64,000 bases of DNA from Haliotis asinina (taxonomy: Eukaryota; Mollusca; Gastropoda; Lepetellida; Haliotidae), in contig NC_090281.1 in NCBI RefSeq assembly GCF_037392515.1, forward strand, positions 64,501 through 128,500, in the 5' to 3' direction. The translations under genes and the position numbers were made by a program. Positions 34,519-43,685 of this stretch are shown here, in pieces. The notes beneath the pieces were generated by a model. That model searched no databases. It saw nothing but the letters and a program-made list of their open reading frames with translations, and had not been told where the DNA came from. The first letter of the stretch is position 1, and every line of letters starts with the position of its first letter.

Positions 34519-35700
34519 ATGAGACGTCCAAAGAGAAACAACAACAGCAAGTCCTCCCCCTCTTTGTCGCCTGCCTGTGCAGGATGGCTTCACCATACCT
34601 ATTACGATCCCAAACATCCTGCAGGCTATGAAGGGTGGCATGGTTTGTGGCAAGAAACAGTAAAACAGCACGCAGTGGGATCCCAGAAGGGGGGGAATCC
34701 AGAAGGGGAAGCCCTAGAAGGGGAAACCCGCACTCACGCAACATCAGGTTTGACAATGGTTGAAAACCCTGGACATGTACACCTTGCACAAACCAGTTCA
34801 GCAGTGCTTTTCCAGGGATCATTACCGTGGGGACCGCGTGGAAGAATTGGAATGACCCTCTAGCCTATCAAAATGAGAACCAAGGTTATCAGTATTTGCT
34901 GTGTGTCATCAATGTCTTCTCCAAAATGGCTTGGGTGCAACCCATGAATCCAAGACTGGCACCACGTTGATTGAGGCCTTTCAACGAATCCTGAAACAAG
35001 TTGAAGGACGTGTGCCCTCCATGTTACAGACTGACAAAGGGACCGAATTTGTGAATAAATCTTTTCAGGCCTTCATAAAAAAACATGACATCCATTTCTA
35101 CACCAGCCAAGACCAGAAACCAAAGCCTCGGTGGTGGAACGTTTTCAAAGAACGTTGAGAAACCGTATGTGGCGTTATTTCACCCAACATGGAACACTTC
35201 ACTACCTCAAGGCTTTACCCCAGCTTCTGCATGCCTACAATCATCGACTTCATCATACGATTGGACAATGACCTGTGGACATTCATCCCAACAACCGTTA
35301 TGATGAAATTCGGGTGTTGGATCATATGGAACAGCAACGACAGAAGCAACGCCAGAAGCAGAAGCACCGTCAACACCAGAGTTCTCTCTTGTTACCTGGG
35401 ACCCATGTTCGCTTGAACAAGGCCAAAGGGACCTTTGACAAAGGGTATCTTCCAAACTGGACCACCGAAATGTTCACCGTGGATCGGGTTGTGCAAGGAC
35501 GTGTCCCTCCTGTCTACCAAGTGAAAATGATCATGGGCAAGTGCTCCAAGGCACCTTTTACCCACAGGAACTACAACCCATTCAGAAAACGGATGACGTA
35601 TACAAAGTCAATCAGGTCCTGAAACTGCGATGCCGTCAAAAGAAGGAAGAAGTGCTGGTGAGATGGTCGGGATACCCTGTCAGCTTCATTTGGTCTTTAA
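34519..35700 (+). pseudogene. Polinton integrase with C-terminal chromodomain, broken
   Basis: N-terminal region has HTYYDPKHPAGYEGWHGL. After a frameshift the core shows NQGYQYLLCVINVFSKMAWV, LQTDKGTEFVNKSF (second catalytic Asp) and VVERFQRTLRNRMWRYF (catalytic Glu, in another frame). The segment expected to carry the first Asp reads YRGDRVEELEW and is altered. A C-terminal chromodomain is readable near 35610-35690 (VNQVLKLR ... EVLVRWSGYP). At least four frame changes and a stop (TTIGQ*) make it non-functional. The retrovirus-like integrase inserts Polinton DNA; the chromodomain may guide target choice. Confidence 0.88.
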
Positions 35701-35706
35701 ATAGGG
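35697..35706 (+). promoter_or_regulatory. TAAATAG(A/G)GG motif, variant copy 4
   Basis: TAAATAGGGT lies at the end of the integrase region and only 17 bp before the ATG at 35714, closer than the other copies. Confidence 0.35.
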
Positions 35707-35713
35707 TAACCAC

Positions 35714-35968
35714 ATGCTTCCAACCATCAGTTGGGTCATACACCCATCTGAGAGCGAACTGAGGCTCAGGTCCAAGGAGAACAACAAGAGTTCCTCCTCC
35801 TCACGTTGGTATTGCTTTGGCATGCACGAGTATGGTTCAGCTGGCGTTGAACAACAGTGAGAAGCAGTTGTGGACTGCCTTGTTGGCCAGTTGTCTGGGG
35901 TACTTGCTCCCACAACCCACTTTGGTGTCATCATCGTCGTCATTGTCACAATTGTCTTCTTCTTCTAA
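35714..35968 (+). pseudogene. Polinton small membrane protein, one in-frame stop
   Basis: An 84-codon frame from MLPTISWVIHPSESEL to a terminal hydrophobic helix FGVIIVVIVTIVFFF, interrupted by one TGA (35858-35860). The middle is Ser-rich. The tail anchor at the extreme C-terminus suggests a single-pass membrane protein. No family is recognised. The overlapping + frame (35817-36011) is a shadow. Confidence 0.45.
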
Positions 35969-36025
35969 CCCTGCATCTCCAACTACCTCAATGTCCAGTC
36001 TGGTTCCCTAAGAGCAGAAAGCAAA

Positions 36026-37144
36026 GATGTCCATGTCGTTGTTTTCCAAGCGGGACTTTACGTCACCTTACCCAGTAATGCTTCGATGGATGTTCATCCC
36101 AACAACAGGGTGAATCATTATGAAGCCAAACTACCTTTTCACATTTCCATGAATCGTCAAGAGTGGGAAGTTGGCGTCAGTGAGCTTCGTTTTCCCATGA
36201 CGTGGTACAATGTGTCATACCCCTTCAACTGGTTTGTGCTTCGCGTGATCAGTTCAGCAGCATCAGATGTGACCGTGGTCACATGATAGAAGAGAAGTGA
36301 ATCAGTGAAAAAGTGATTATTCCAGAGGGAGTGTATTCCGCTCGAGAACTTGTCCAGAGACATACTGCTTCAGCGTGCCTGTACACGATTGGTGGAAAAG
36401 CATACAGGTAATATTTACCAGGCGGATGTCAGAGAGCGGTACACCGTCACCGTGAACTACCCCAAAGAAGAACTCCGATTTCAAATGCGTGGCCAAATGC
36501 ATGTCAACTTTTATGCTCCCACTCCAAAAGACATGTGCAGGGTCATCACGGGTTCGTCCTGCAAATCAGCCACCCAGCCTGACCTACACCACTCAACTGG
36601 TGTTGCCTGCTTCCTTGGTACGCATGCTCCGATTCATGCAACTACCCATGGTCGATGAAGCACAGGAAATAATTCAAGTCTCCACTTACCCTGTCAGGTC
36701 AGCGTGTTTGACCATCCTCTTGTGGTGGGTGAACAGGAAGTCGACCATCTGGCTGACTTTGATACAGTGTACGTCTACTCGGATGTGATGGAAGATCAAA
36801 TCGTCGGGGATACCATGGCTCCCTTGCTGATGTATGTTCCTGTATCCTGTCGGATGAACAGCGTTGTGATGAAAACTCCCCAGCATCTACGCTACATGGG
36901 ATTGTGCCAGGGAACCACAGATGCCATTCAAATCTATTTAACGGATGACATAGGACGTCCCGTGACGGCGGATCTGGGAGCAGACGAAGGTCATAACTAC
37001 CCACGACACACGGGCAAGTTGGGACTAGAACTCCAGTTTGCAAAACCCTTACCTCGTCCTGTCACTCTTGTCTGCTGCGAGGAATACGAAAGCGTGTTGG
37101 AAATTGATCGGTTCCGCAACAGTCTGATGTCTAAGGATGGATGA
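36026..37144 (+). pseudogene. Polinton minor capsid (penton-like) protein, broken
   Basis: The start region reads LYVTLPSNASMDVHPNNR and WEVGVSELRFPMTWYNV, the typical N-terminal segment of Polinton penton-type minor capsid proteins (single jelly-roll). A stop near 36284 and further frame changes follow. Later segments (TVTVNYPKEELRF; YVYSDVMEDQIVGDTMAPLL; TTDAIQIYLTDDIGRPV) match the rest of that family, and the frame is open from 36704 to the stop at 37142-37144. Its stop overlaps the start of the protease gene. Implies that the ancestor made particles; the major capsid gene was not found in this window. Confidence 0.78.
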
Positions 37145-37340
37145 CACGAGGAGCTTGACGACCAAACATTTGAATGCCTATATACAGCAGGACCCCCTGC
37201 TGCGTCCTCTTTACAAGGGACCTTTGCCCGAGATCTATCCTAAAGCCTACATTGTCAACACGGACCTTAGCCATCTCCCGGGTACAACACTGTATCGTCC
37301 AGCACCGCGTGTCTCAGTTATGGTGTGGACACAGCCCTGA
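37137..37340 (+). pseudogene. Polinton adenain-like cysteine protease, N-terminal fragment
   Basis: Sixty-seven residues with QDPLLRPLYKGPLPEIYP and AYIVNTDLSHLPGT, the beginning of the Ulp1/adenain-type maturation protease encoded by Polintons. The His-Trp expected right after PGT is lost (TLYR) and the rest of the catalytic domain is missing. The ATG overlaps the end of the capsid gene. The protease would process virion proteins. Confidence 0.65.
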
Positions 37341-37534
37341 CAAAGGACACAACCTTATCGTTCATGTTCGAGTTCATACCGTTTGTAAACAAAAGATCAG
37401 GGACGCTCCTAATCCTGACTCTTTTGTCACATTTGTTCTTGTTAGTGAGGGAAAAGAAAACGTTAAAAAAACAACAAATGCCTTCTTATGACATGGCATA
37501 CAATGGCATGAAAGCATTCTTTAGTGAGATTTTA
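37341..37534. other. No gene recognised
   Basis: Between the protease fragment and the histone-type stem-loop; open frames are weak (MPSYDMAYNGMKAFF on +). Confidence 0.4.
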
Positions 37535-37536
37535 GT

Positions 37537-37552
37537 GGTCCTGAAAAGGACC
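37537..37552 (-). terminator. Histone-type mRNA 3' stem-loop downstream of the zinc-ribbon gene
   Basis: On the - strand: GGTCCTTTTCAGGACC, a 6-bp stem with loop TTTC, the architecture of replication-dependent histone 3' stem-loops. The 5' flank is A-rich (CAACAAAAC) and the 3' flank is ACTAAA. A purine stretch ACTAAAGAA follows about 10 nt after the stem, in the place of the U7-binding element. It begins 24 nt after the TGA of the - strand gene at 37577. Confidence 0.6.
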
Positions 37553-37576
37553 GTTTTGTTGTTGTTGTGGTGGTGA

Positions 37577-37858
37577 TCACAATGGCCACAGGGGTGGCAT
37601 CATGCTTTGGCGCAGGGGAATGCCTATCTTGGTTTTCTTCACTGGGCACCTGCTTCCATGGGTGAGGCACCGTATGTAAGTGTCCTTGAGTCCCGTACCA
37701 CAGTATACGCAATAGAACATGCCATTATAGGCATTGGTCCCATTGGCATAGACTGGTAAACACCCGTGACATTGGCTGCATTTCCATGCTGGCAGTGGTG
37801 GTGCTGCCGGCAGCGAAGATGTTTCCAACGAAATCAACTCCAAATCCCAGTTTTCCAT
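37577..37858 (-). CDS. Zinc-ribbon protein of the capsid-type Polinton (93 aa)
   Basis: An intact - strand frame starting MENWDLELISLETSSLP. Two Cys pairs form a zinc-ribbon pattern: CSQC (residues ~27-30) and CVYC with a following Gly (~50-54); an additional Cys-His-Cys set (RCLTHGSRC) follows, then a basic stretch KKTK. Unlike the other genes here it is transcribed leftwards and has no A-rich polyadenylation signal, but a histone-type stem-loop 24 nt after the stop. A related, broken ribbon lies on + at 38369-38512. Such small zinc proteins could be regulators; no function can be assigned. Confidence 0.6.
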   Translation of the reverse strand: MENWDLELISLETSSLPAAPPLPAWKCSQCHGCLPVYANGTNAYNGMFYCVYCGTGLKDTYIRCLTHGSRCPVKKTKIGIPLRQSMMPPLWPL

Positions 37859-38368
37859 GGTTGTCCGCTCAGGTCCTCCTCCTCATCCTACAGAGCAGAG
37901 CTCAACCAACCACAGGACAACACCTCACGACCATGACGCCACGGATGCCACGTCACGACCTCACGCGCAAGCACGACATCATCGATGTGACGTTGGCACT
38001 TCAACGATGGACCATATATATAAGTTCCAAAATGTTTTTACAGTGACACATCAGACTCATCAACATAAACACAGGAAAAGTCAAAGTCATCGACCAGCAC
38101 CCTACCGAAAGAATTGTGGTCGGAAACAATGCCTCAGATGCAGTCCCACCTTTCACATGAATGCTGGCATCAAGAGGGCAGAAACAACTGAACCTACCAC
38201 GGCAGTAAAAGCGCTTGCGGCAGCTGCCACACTCACCCCACCTCTACACGCTTGCATCACTGCTAACAGAAACAGACATGCCGTCCACGTCACCACCGCC
38301 GACTACAACAAAAACAACAGGAGCGACAGAAACATCTGATTCCATCCGAAAGATAGCAGAAAAATGGC
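37859..38368. other. Intergenic region with TATA-like box; no certain gene
   Basis: Holds TATATATAAG (38016-38025) on +, about 340 bp upstream of the second zinc-ribbon sequence. A + frame (to 38339) with a basic Cys-containing patch (KNCGRKQCLRC) may be its N-terminal part; evidence is weak. Confidence 0.35.
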
Positions 38369-38512
38369 GCTTGATCATGTGTCCTACCTGTTTGAAAGCT
38401 TATCCAACCAACAAGTTGACATCGTCCCTGGAGCTACGTGGTAAGTGTGCATCTATTGTGGCAAAGGTATAAGGAAGCAAGCACAACCTCTTCACGACAA
38501 TACCTGCCCCGG
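38369..38512 (+). pseudogene. Second zinc-ribbon sequence, frameshifted
   Basis: Reads LIMCPTCLKAYPTNKLT, then after a frameshift near 38440 VCIYCGKGIRKQ and HDNTCP. The order C-x2-C, about 20 residues, C-x2-C-G resembles the intact - strand protein at 37577-37858 (CSQC ... CVYCG), so the two look like paralogues facing away from each other. It ends where the 341-bp tandem repeats begin. Confidence 0.45.
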
Positions 38513-38519
38513 AAAATTT

Positions 38520-39665
38520 TCGCCTGCTTCTAGGTAAACTCACCGGCGTATGCACTTGCTCGCGGGCGAATCAAGACTCGAACCGGTTCGCTGCGCCAGC
38601 TACCCTGTCACCATCATCGCCTCTCCTCTCGGTCTGCTTCCGACACTATCACCCATCTCTAGGCCAAAGTCAGCAGAGTCTACACTTGCTCACGGGCAAA
38701 TCAAGACTCGAACGGGTTTGCCTGCGCCAGCTACCGTTTTACCATCATCGCCTCTCCTCTCGAGGTCGCCCCCTCAACCTCTGTGCAACACCAGTGTTTT
38801 GCCTGCTTCGTGGCTGAGACATCGCCTGCTTCTAGGTAAACTCACCGGCGTATGCACTTGCTCGCGGGCGAATCAAGACTCGAACCGGTTCGCTGCGCCA
38901 GCTACCCTGTCACCATCATCGCCTCTCCTCTCGGGATCGTCCCCTCGCCTGCTATGCAACACCAGCATGTCGATCTGCTTCCGACACTATCACCCATCTC
39001 TAGGCCAAAGTCAGCAGAGTCTACACTTGCTCACGGGCAAATCAAGACTCGAACGGGTTTGCCTGCGCCAGCTACCGTTTTACCATCATCGCCTCTCCTC
39101 TCGAGGGCGCCCCCTCAACCTCTGTGCAACACCAGTGTTTTGCCTGCTTCGTGGCTGAGACATCGCCTGCTTCTAGGTAAACTCACCGGCGTATGCACTT
39201 GCTCGCGGGCGAATCAAGACTCGAACCGGTTCGCTGCGCCAGCTACCCTGTCACCATCATCGCCTCTCCTCTCGGGATCGTCCCCTCGCCTGCTATGCAA
39301 CACCAGCATGTCGATCTGCTTCCGACACTATCACCCATCTCTAGGCCAAAGTCAGCAGAGTCTACACTTGCTCACGGGCAAATCAAGACTCGAACGGGTT
39401 TGCCTGCGCCAGCTACCGTTTTACCATCATCGCCTCTCCTCTCGAGGGCGCCCCCTCAACCTCTGTGCAACACCAGTGTTTTGCCTGCTTCGTGGCTGAG
39501 ACATCGCCTGCTTCTAGGTAAACTCACCGGCGTATGCACTTGCTCGCGGGCGAATCAAGACTCGAACCGGTTTGCCTGCGCCAGCTGCCGTTTTACCATC
39601 ATCTCCTCTCCTCTCGAGGGCGCCCCCTCAACCTCTGTGCAACACCAGTGTTTTGCCTGCTACGT
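38520..39665. repeat. 341-bp tandem repeat, GC-rich, 3.5 copies
   Basis: Unit starts (TCGCCTGCTTCTAGGTAAAC) at 38520, 38822, 39163 and 39504; periods are 302, 341 and 341 bp, the first carrying a 39-bp deletion. Each unit consists of two related ~170-bp halves marked by CAAGACTCGAAC and CACCATCATCGCCTCTCCTC. Open frames of about 200 codons cross the array because the repeat is GC-rich and stop-poor; they are not convincing genes. Confidence 0.93.
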
Positions 39666-40130
39666 GGGCAGACGCAGAGGGCAGCGTCGCAATTTCCGCA
39701 TCGCCGTTCCGTTCCCGTCCCGTCTACGTTCGTGCCCGGGGAACGTAGGCATTTTCCGAGCAGTGGCCAAGCTGGCTCGGGTTCCCCTTGTGTAGAAAAC
39801 TACGTAAATACGTTGGATAGTTAAACTTTCACCTGACGATAATACACATTTTAAAAAGTTTAGATTTACTTTATTTGAAAAGATAGAGCATGTACCTCCG
39901 CCATTAAATGGGCTTTCTGGCAATACCATCCAATTTGACAGAAGTTACATCTGTTTACACCATTGTTGCCGTCACCAGAAGAGCTTTCTAATGATACCAA
40001 AAAATGTATGCTACAGACTAGAGTGCTGCAGTTAGAAGCAAAAAAAAAGACGCAATAAGGCAACACGAGAGCAAATGCGCCATTGAAAGGCCGCAGACGC
40101 GAAAAGCGGCGGTATATACGGACGTGTGTA
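39666..40130. other. No gene recognised
   Basis: Unique sequence after the 341-bp repeats. A purine run (about 40035-40050) and short ORFs only. Confidence 0.5.
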
Positions 40131-40640
40131 GCGTCTCCAAAAAGCATTGTATATGTACATGTGATACGTCGTTAGAAGCAGATTTGAAAGGGCATTCATA
40201 TGCATTATGGACATTTAGGAACGCAAAAACGATATAAAAATTATCAACGAAATTAACTTCCGATTACCGATCCGTTGCGACGGAAATAGCATGCGGCATT
40301 ACATACGGACAGCTATACACAACATTGCAGACGTGCATGTTATACATCGCTAGAAACCCCATGGAAAGACCTTTCAAATGAATCATAGATATAAGAAATC
40401 CAATGAGGGATAACGAAATTAGGACGAAAGTCCACTTCCGCTAACGGCGCCGTTGCGACGGAACTAACATGCGGCATTACCTGCGGACAGCTATGCACAA
40501 CATTGCAGATGTGCATGTTATACATCGCTAGAAACCCCATGGAAAGACCTTTCAAATGAATCATAGATATAAGAAATCCAATGAGGGATAACGAAATTAG
40601 AACGAAAGTCTACTTCCGCTACCGGCGCCGTTGCGAGCGG
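40131..40640. repeat. ~179-bp satellite-like tandem repeat
   Basis: TTATACATCGCTAGAAACCCC occurs near 40340 and 40519 (179-bp spacing) with almost identical flanks; a more diverged copy precedes them (about 40150-40330, TGATACGTCGTTAGAAGC). Confidence 0.88.
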
Positions 40641-41160
40641 CATTACCTACGGACATGCCTAGCATCTTTGCTAGAAAGAAAATATAGCTGAAAAAGATAT
40701 ACTATGTTAGATATATAAAGAATTGTATGTTTGAACCAAATATATCATGAAATAGACTTTTGCGGAACCACATGAACGAAACATCGTTTTAAATGCATTG
40801 CATTTGAAATGACTTATATAGCGCAGAACGGATATAGAAAAATATATCTGAAAAAGACATAACACATACATAAAGAATTGCATAACTGAACCAAATACAT
40901 TATGAGCTATTTGTGTTAACCAGCACTCACCACGTGGAGGTTGCTCATTTAAGAGTGCCATTTTTCTTCTCCTGCACCATTCCCACAACAGCAAGTTCGA
41001 ACAGCGAACCCCTTTACTACTGCTGTATAAACCTAATGGGTCGAAACTGACATAAGGTTATGGAATTACAGGCTATAACCTACTACTTCTATCCTACGGT
41101 TTTGGCTTTATCAACTTTCCGGTCTACTTTCACTTTCACCTACTTGTTTCTCACCTTTTG
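40641..41160. repeat. Degenerate ~159-bp duplication and spacer
   Basis: CTGAAAAAGA(T/C)AT with AAAGAATTG(T/C)AT and TGAACCAAATA recur near 40689 and 40848. The remainder up to the tyrosine-recombinase stop is unique with no gene. Confidence 0.6.
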
Positions 41161-41171
41161 GGCTTTATGAG

Positions 41172-42812
41172 CTAGCCTTTTCCTTTGCTTTTCCCCTTTC
41201 CCTTCCCCCTACCTTCAAGGTGTTGGGACTGGGGCTGGAGCTGGCTGGAGGAATCTGTTGGAACTGACGCCGATGCAGATTCCTCAGCGTTTGATGTACC
41301 CGCAGCTTGTTGGATAACATCTTGCACAAAAGGACACTCACTAGCAGCCTGTAAGGGAGTCTTCTTAGTGTAGTACCTACTGACAGTCTTACGTTTTGCA
41401 GCATCATCGGGATGCTGCCTTGCCACTTCAGTCTCCAAAGCTTTCCGAACATCCGTGACCGTAAATGTCCTCCGTTCGTTTTCCAAGTTGGGTTTAAGGA
41501 AACCTCTTGTCCTGTGATAGCGGACCAACTCGAGACACATATTCCCCACTTCAGTGCCGTCCACTCTCCTGAAGAAAGGCGATTTGTCCGGTAGAGCATC
41601 TTCAGGCATGTCACCACGTACATATTGACGGTAATCCCTGAACATGTCGTAATCCTCTTTGGACAAGCTTAGGGTGACCAGGAAGCTCATGGACGTCTTG
41701 TGGTCCATGAAAGAAAGTTGGTGCCTCCTGGCAACACACCGTGCCTTATTGAAATCTGCCAACTTCATACATGACGCCACTGAAGGTCTTTGGGCATGTC
41801 CAAGTTGAATTATCCCACAAGACAAGTACCGCATCACCAGGCGCTGATAGTCCTCAGATGGAAGTTGATCTGCCTTGGCCCGGTCCAGGATGTCCCTCAC
41901 CTCTTGTCTGGTTGCAGGATCGGTGTACCCCTTTTGAACAACGGAAATGGGCGGCGGTTGTTTGGTTTCATCTCTGAATTCTGTAACAGATTTACGGACC
42001 TCTTCGCGTTTATACTGGCTAGAGACACCTGTATATGAACAATGCGTAGCACTTGTAAACCTACGCAAATTATCGAAAACCCTTGGGAACATTTGAACAT
42101 ACGTTTGGCAGTAGCTGAGAAAGGATTTGACAGATGACATGTAATTTTTAATGCCACCTGCAGATACCCCATTTTGTGAAAGGACCGTGTGAAAATAATG
42201 AATTTCATCTACGTGCTCAAATATATCAAAGTTGATACAAGCCGTATTACTATTTGGGAAAACATGTTTTTGGATATAATAGAAAAACTTAGAAACGCGG
42301 CGACACGTGTCACCAGCATTACGCCCTGCTTTTTTAAGAATATTGGTTAAATATTGATAAAACCCTGAAAGTGTCGGCTCACTTTCAGGGAACCTATGGT
42401 ATAAGCCAGTGTTTGTAAGATTAGCCCTGACTGTGTTTTGTTTGTAATTATACCGAGTACCACTTCTGGTAGACCCAGTTAAACCAGCACTGGTACTCGG
42501 CATTGGATTACTAGTTGAAGGAGAGGCTGCAGATGCGTCCTCTCCTTGAATTGTGTGGCCAAAGTGTTTAAGTACCCTGATGTAATCAGGGATTTGATTT
42601 TTGTTGACACTGTATGTGCCACAAAATGCCAATAGAGCCGACATTGACACCAGCTGTGTAGCAGTATAGGACTCGCTACGGCGGCGATTTTGGGCGTGTA
42701 TGGCGTGTAGACCAGGAGTAGAGCTACCAGGATAACATTGCTTTAAATGCGCGATGCCTTTGTAATATGTTTTACACTTTTGACAAACGACCGAAATGTT
42801 TGTGGAAGGCAT
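41172..42812 (-). CDS. Tyrosine-recombinase-like protein with N-terminal zinc finger (546 aa), intact
   Basis: The longest intact frame in the window. N-terminus: VVCQKCKTYYKGIAHLKQCYPG, a C-x2-C...H...C zinc-binding motif. A Ser/Thr-rich linker follows (~90-115), then a helical region (~140-260) like the core-binding domain of phage-type integrases. The C-terminal half has GHAQRPSVASCMKLADF (candidate catalytic Arg), a Lys in MDHKTSMSF, FTVTDVRKALETEVARQHP (the usual His-x-x-Arg has Thr in place of His) and VSRYYTKK (candidate nucleophile Tyr). This suits Crypton- or related YR-type transposases and domesticated relatives, but the degenerate box II leaves catalysis doubtful. The tail is GKGKGKSKGKG. 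The start ATG follows a plausible context; no frameshift or stop is present, unlike almost all neighbours. Confidence 0.6.
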   Translation of the reverse strand: MPSTNISVVCQKCKTYYKGIAHLKQCYPGSSTPGLHAIHAQNRRRSESYTATQLVSMSALLAFCGTYSVNKNQIPDYIRVLKHFGHTIQGEDASAASPSTSNPMPSTSAGLTGSTRSGTRYNYKQNTVRANLTNTGLYHRFPESEPTLSGFYQYLTNILKKAGRNAGDTCRRVSKFFYYIQKHVFPNSNTACINFDIFEHVDEIHYFHTVLSQNGVSAGGIKNYMSSVKSFLSYCQTYVQMFPRVFDNLRRFTSATHCSYTGVSSQYKREEVRKSVTEFRDETKQPPPISVVQKGYTDPATRQEVRDILDRAKADQLPSEDYQRLVMRYLSCGIIQLGHAQRPSVASCMKLADFNKARCVARRHQLSFMDHKTSMSFLVTLSLSKEDYDMFRDYRQYVRGDMPEDALPDKSPFFRRVDGTEVGNMCLELVRYHRTRGFLKPNLENERRTFTVTDVRKALETEVARQHPDDAAKRKTVSRYYTKKTPLQAASECPFVQDVIQQAAGTSNAEESASASVPTDSSSQLQPQSQHLEGRGKGKGKSKGKG

Positions 42813-43685
42813 ACTTGATGATAGTGCTGGGACACTTACTTTCTGGGAATGATTGGTCTGGATGTCACAGTCTTGGACAAATTAAGAAATAAACTGCTTA
42901 TACGATATGTCTATTTAGGGAATAAACCTAGTAATGTTGAGTATCAGTTTGATAAAGTGAGCAACGTAAATGACTGAAAAATGCAGAAATTAAGAACAAA
43001 CGAGAAGAAATAAAAGTAAAGTTCACTTGCCAATGGTGATTGCCAACGCTAACTGGTAGTGATCCACTAAGACACTTGGTCTGTGATGATGAAATTGCAG
43101 TGAAATGCATTCCCTTATATTACCACGTCGCGGTCAGACAACCAATGGGGTGGTTTAGATGTGGCCAAGCCGGATGTTTGTACGGGGGAGGAGGAAACTG
43201 GAAATTGTCCATCTCCATTCCATGCGTGATGTCCATTTGGAGGGGCATGAGCATGCCAAAAGGTGTGAATTGCCCATGCCAAAGGAATTTTATAGTTGAA
43301 GTTGAAGTCAGTGGGGCGACGAGGTTTAAAATCACAAAGTAGCGGCATGTCAAAAGGAAGTGACCCAAGCTGAGTGATTATAACCATAAGAGAGCAAGGC
43401 AGGTGACGAAATTACAATTGCTGATAAATAGCATCTCCAGGGTAAGAAGATGTGAACACAGACGAGTGATATACAGCTAATCAGGTAATAATTAAGTTTA
43501 CAGGAAGGTAGAGAAGAACGTGTACTCGTAGTATATACAATCAGTCCATGCGGACATATCTGAAAGAAGTTATGAAAATAATGATGATAAGGAGTTGCGA
43601 ACGCAACTCAGTAATTAAGTGGCCACACAGAGGCGGCCTTTGTGATAAGTTACAGTTGTCAGAGCATGGCGCCATCTTGTCTGTT
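42813..43685. other. No certain gene
   Basis: Upstream of the tyrosine-recombinase gene. A 90-codon - strand frame (43115-43387) has no recognised domain. Could include the upstream part of the recombinase element. Confidence 0.4.

Noticed and set aside
38550..39795. Several ~200-codon ORFs in the 341-bp repeat as a repeat-containing protein
   Set aside because: The period is not a multiple of 3, frames rotate between copies, and composition follows the GC-rich repeat.
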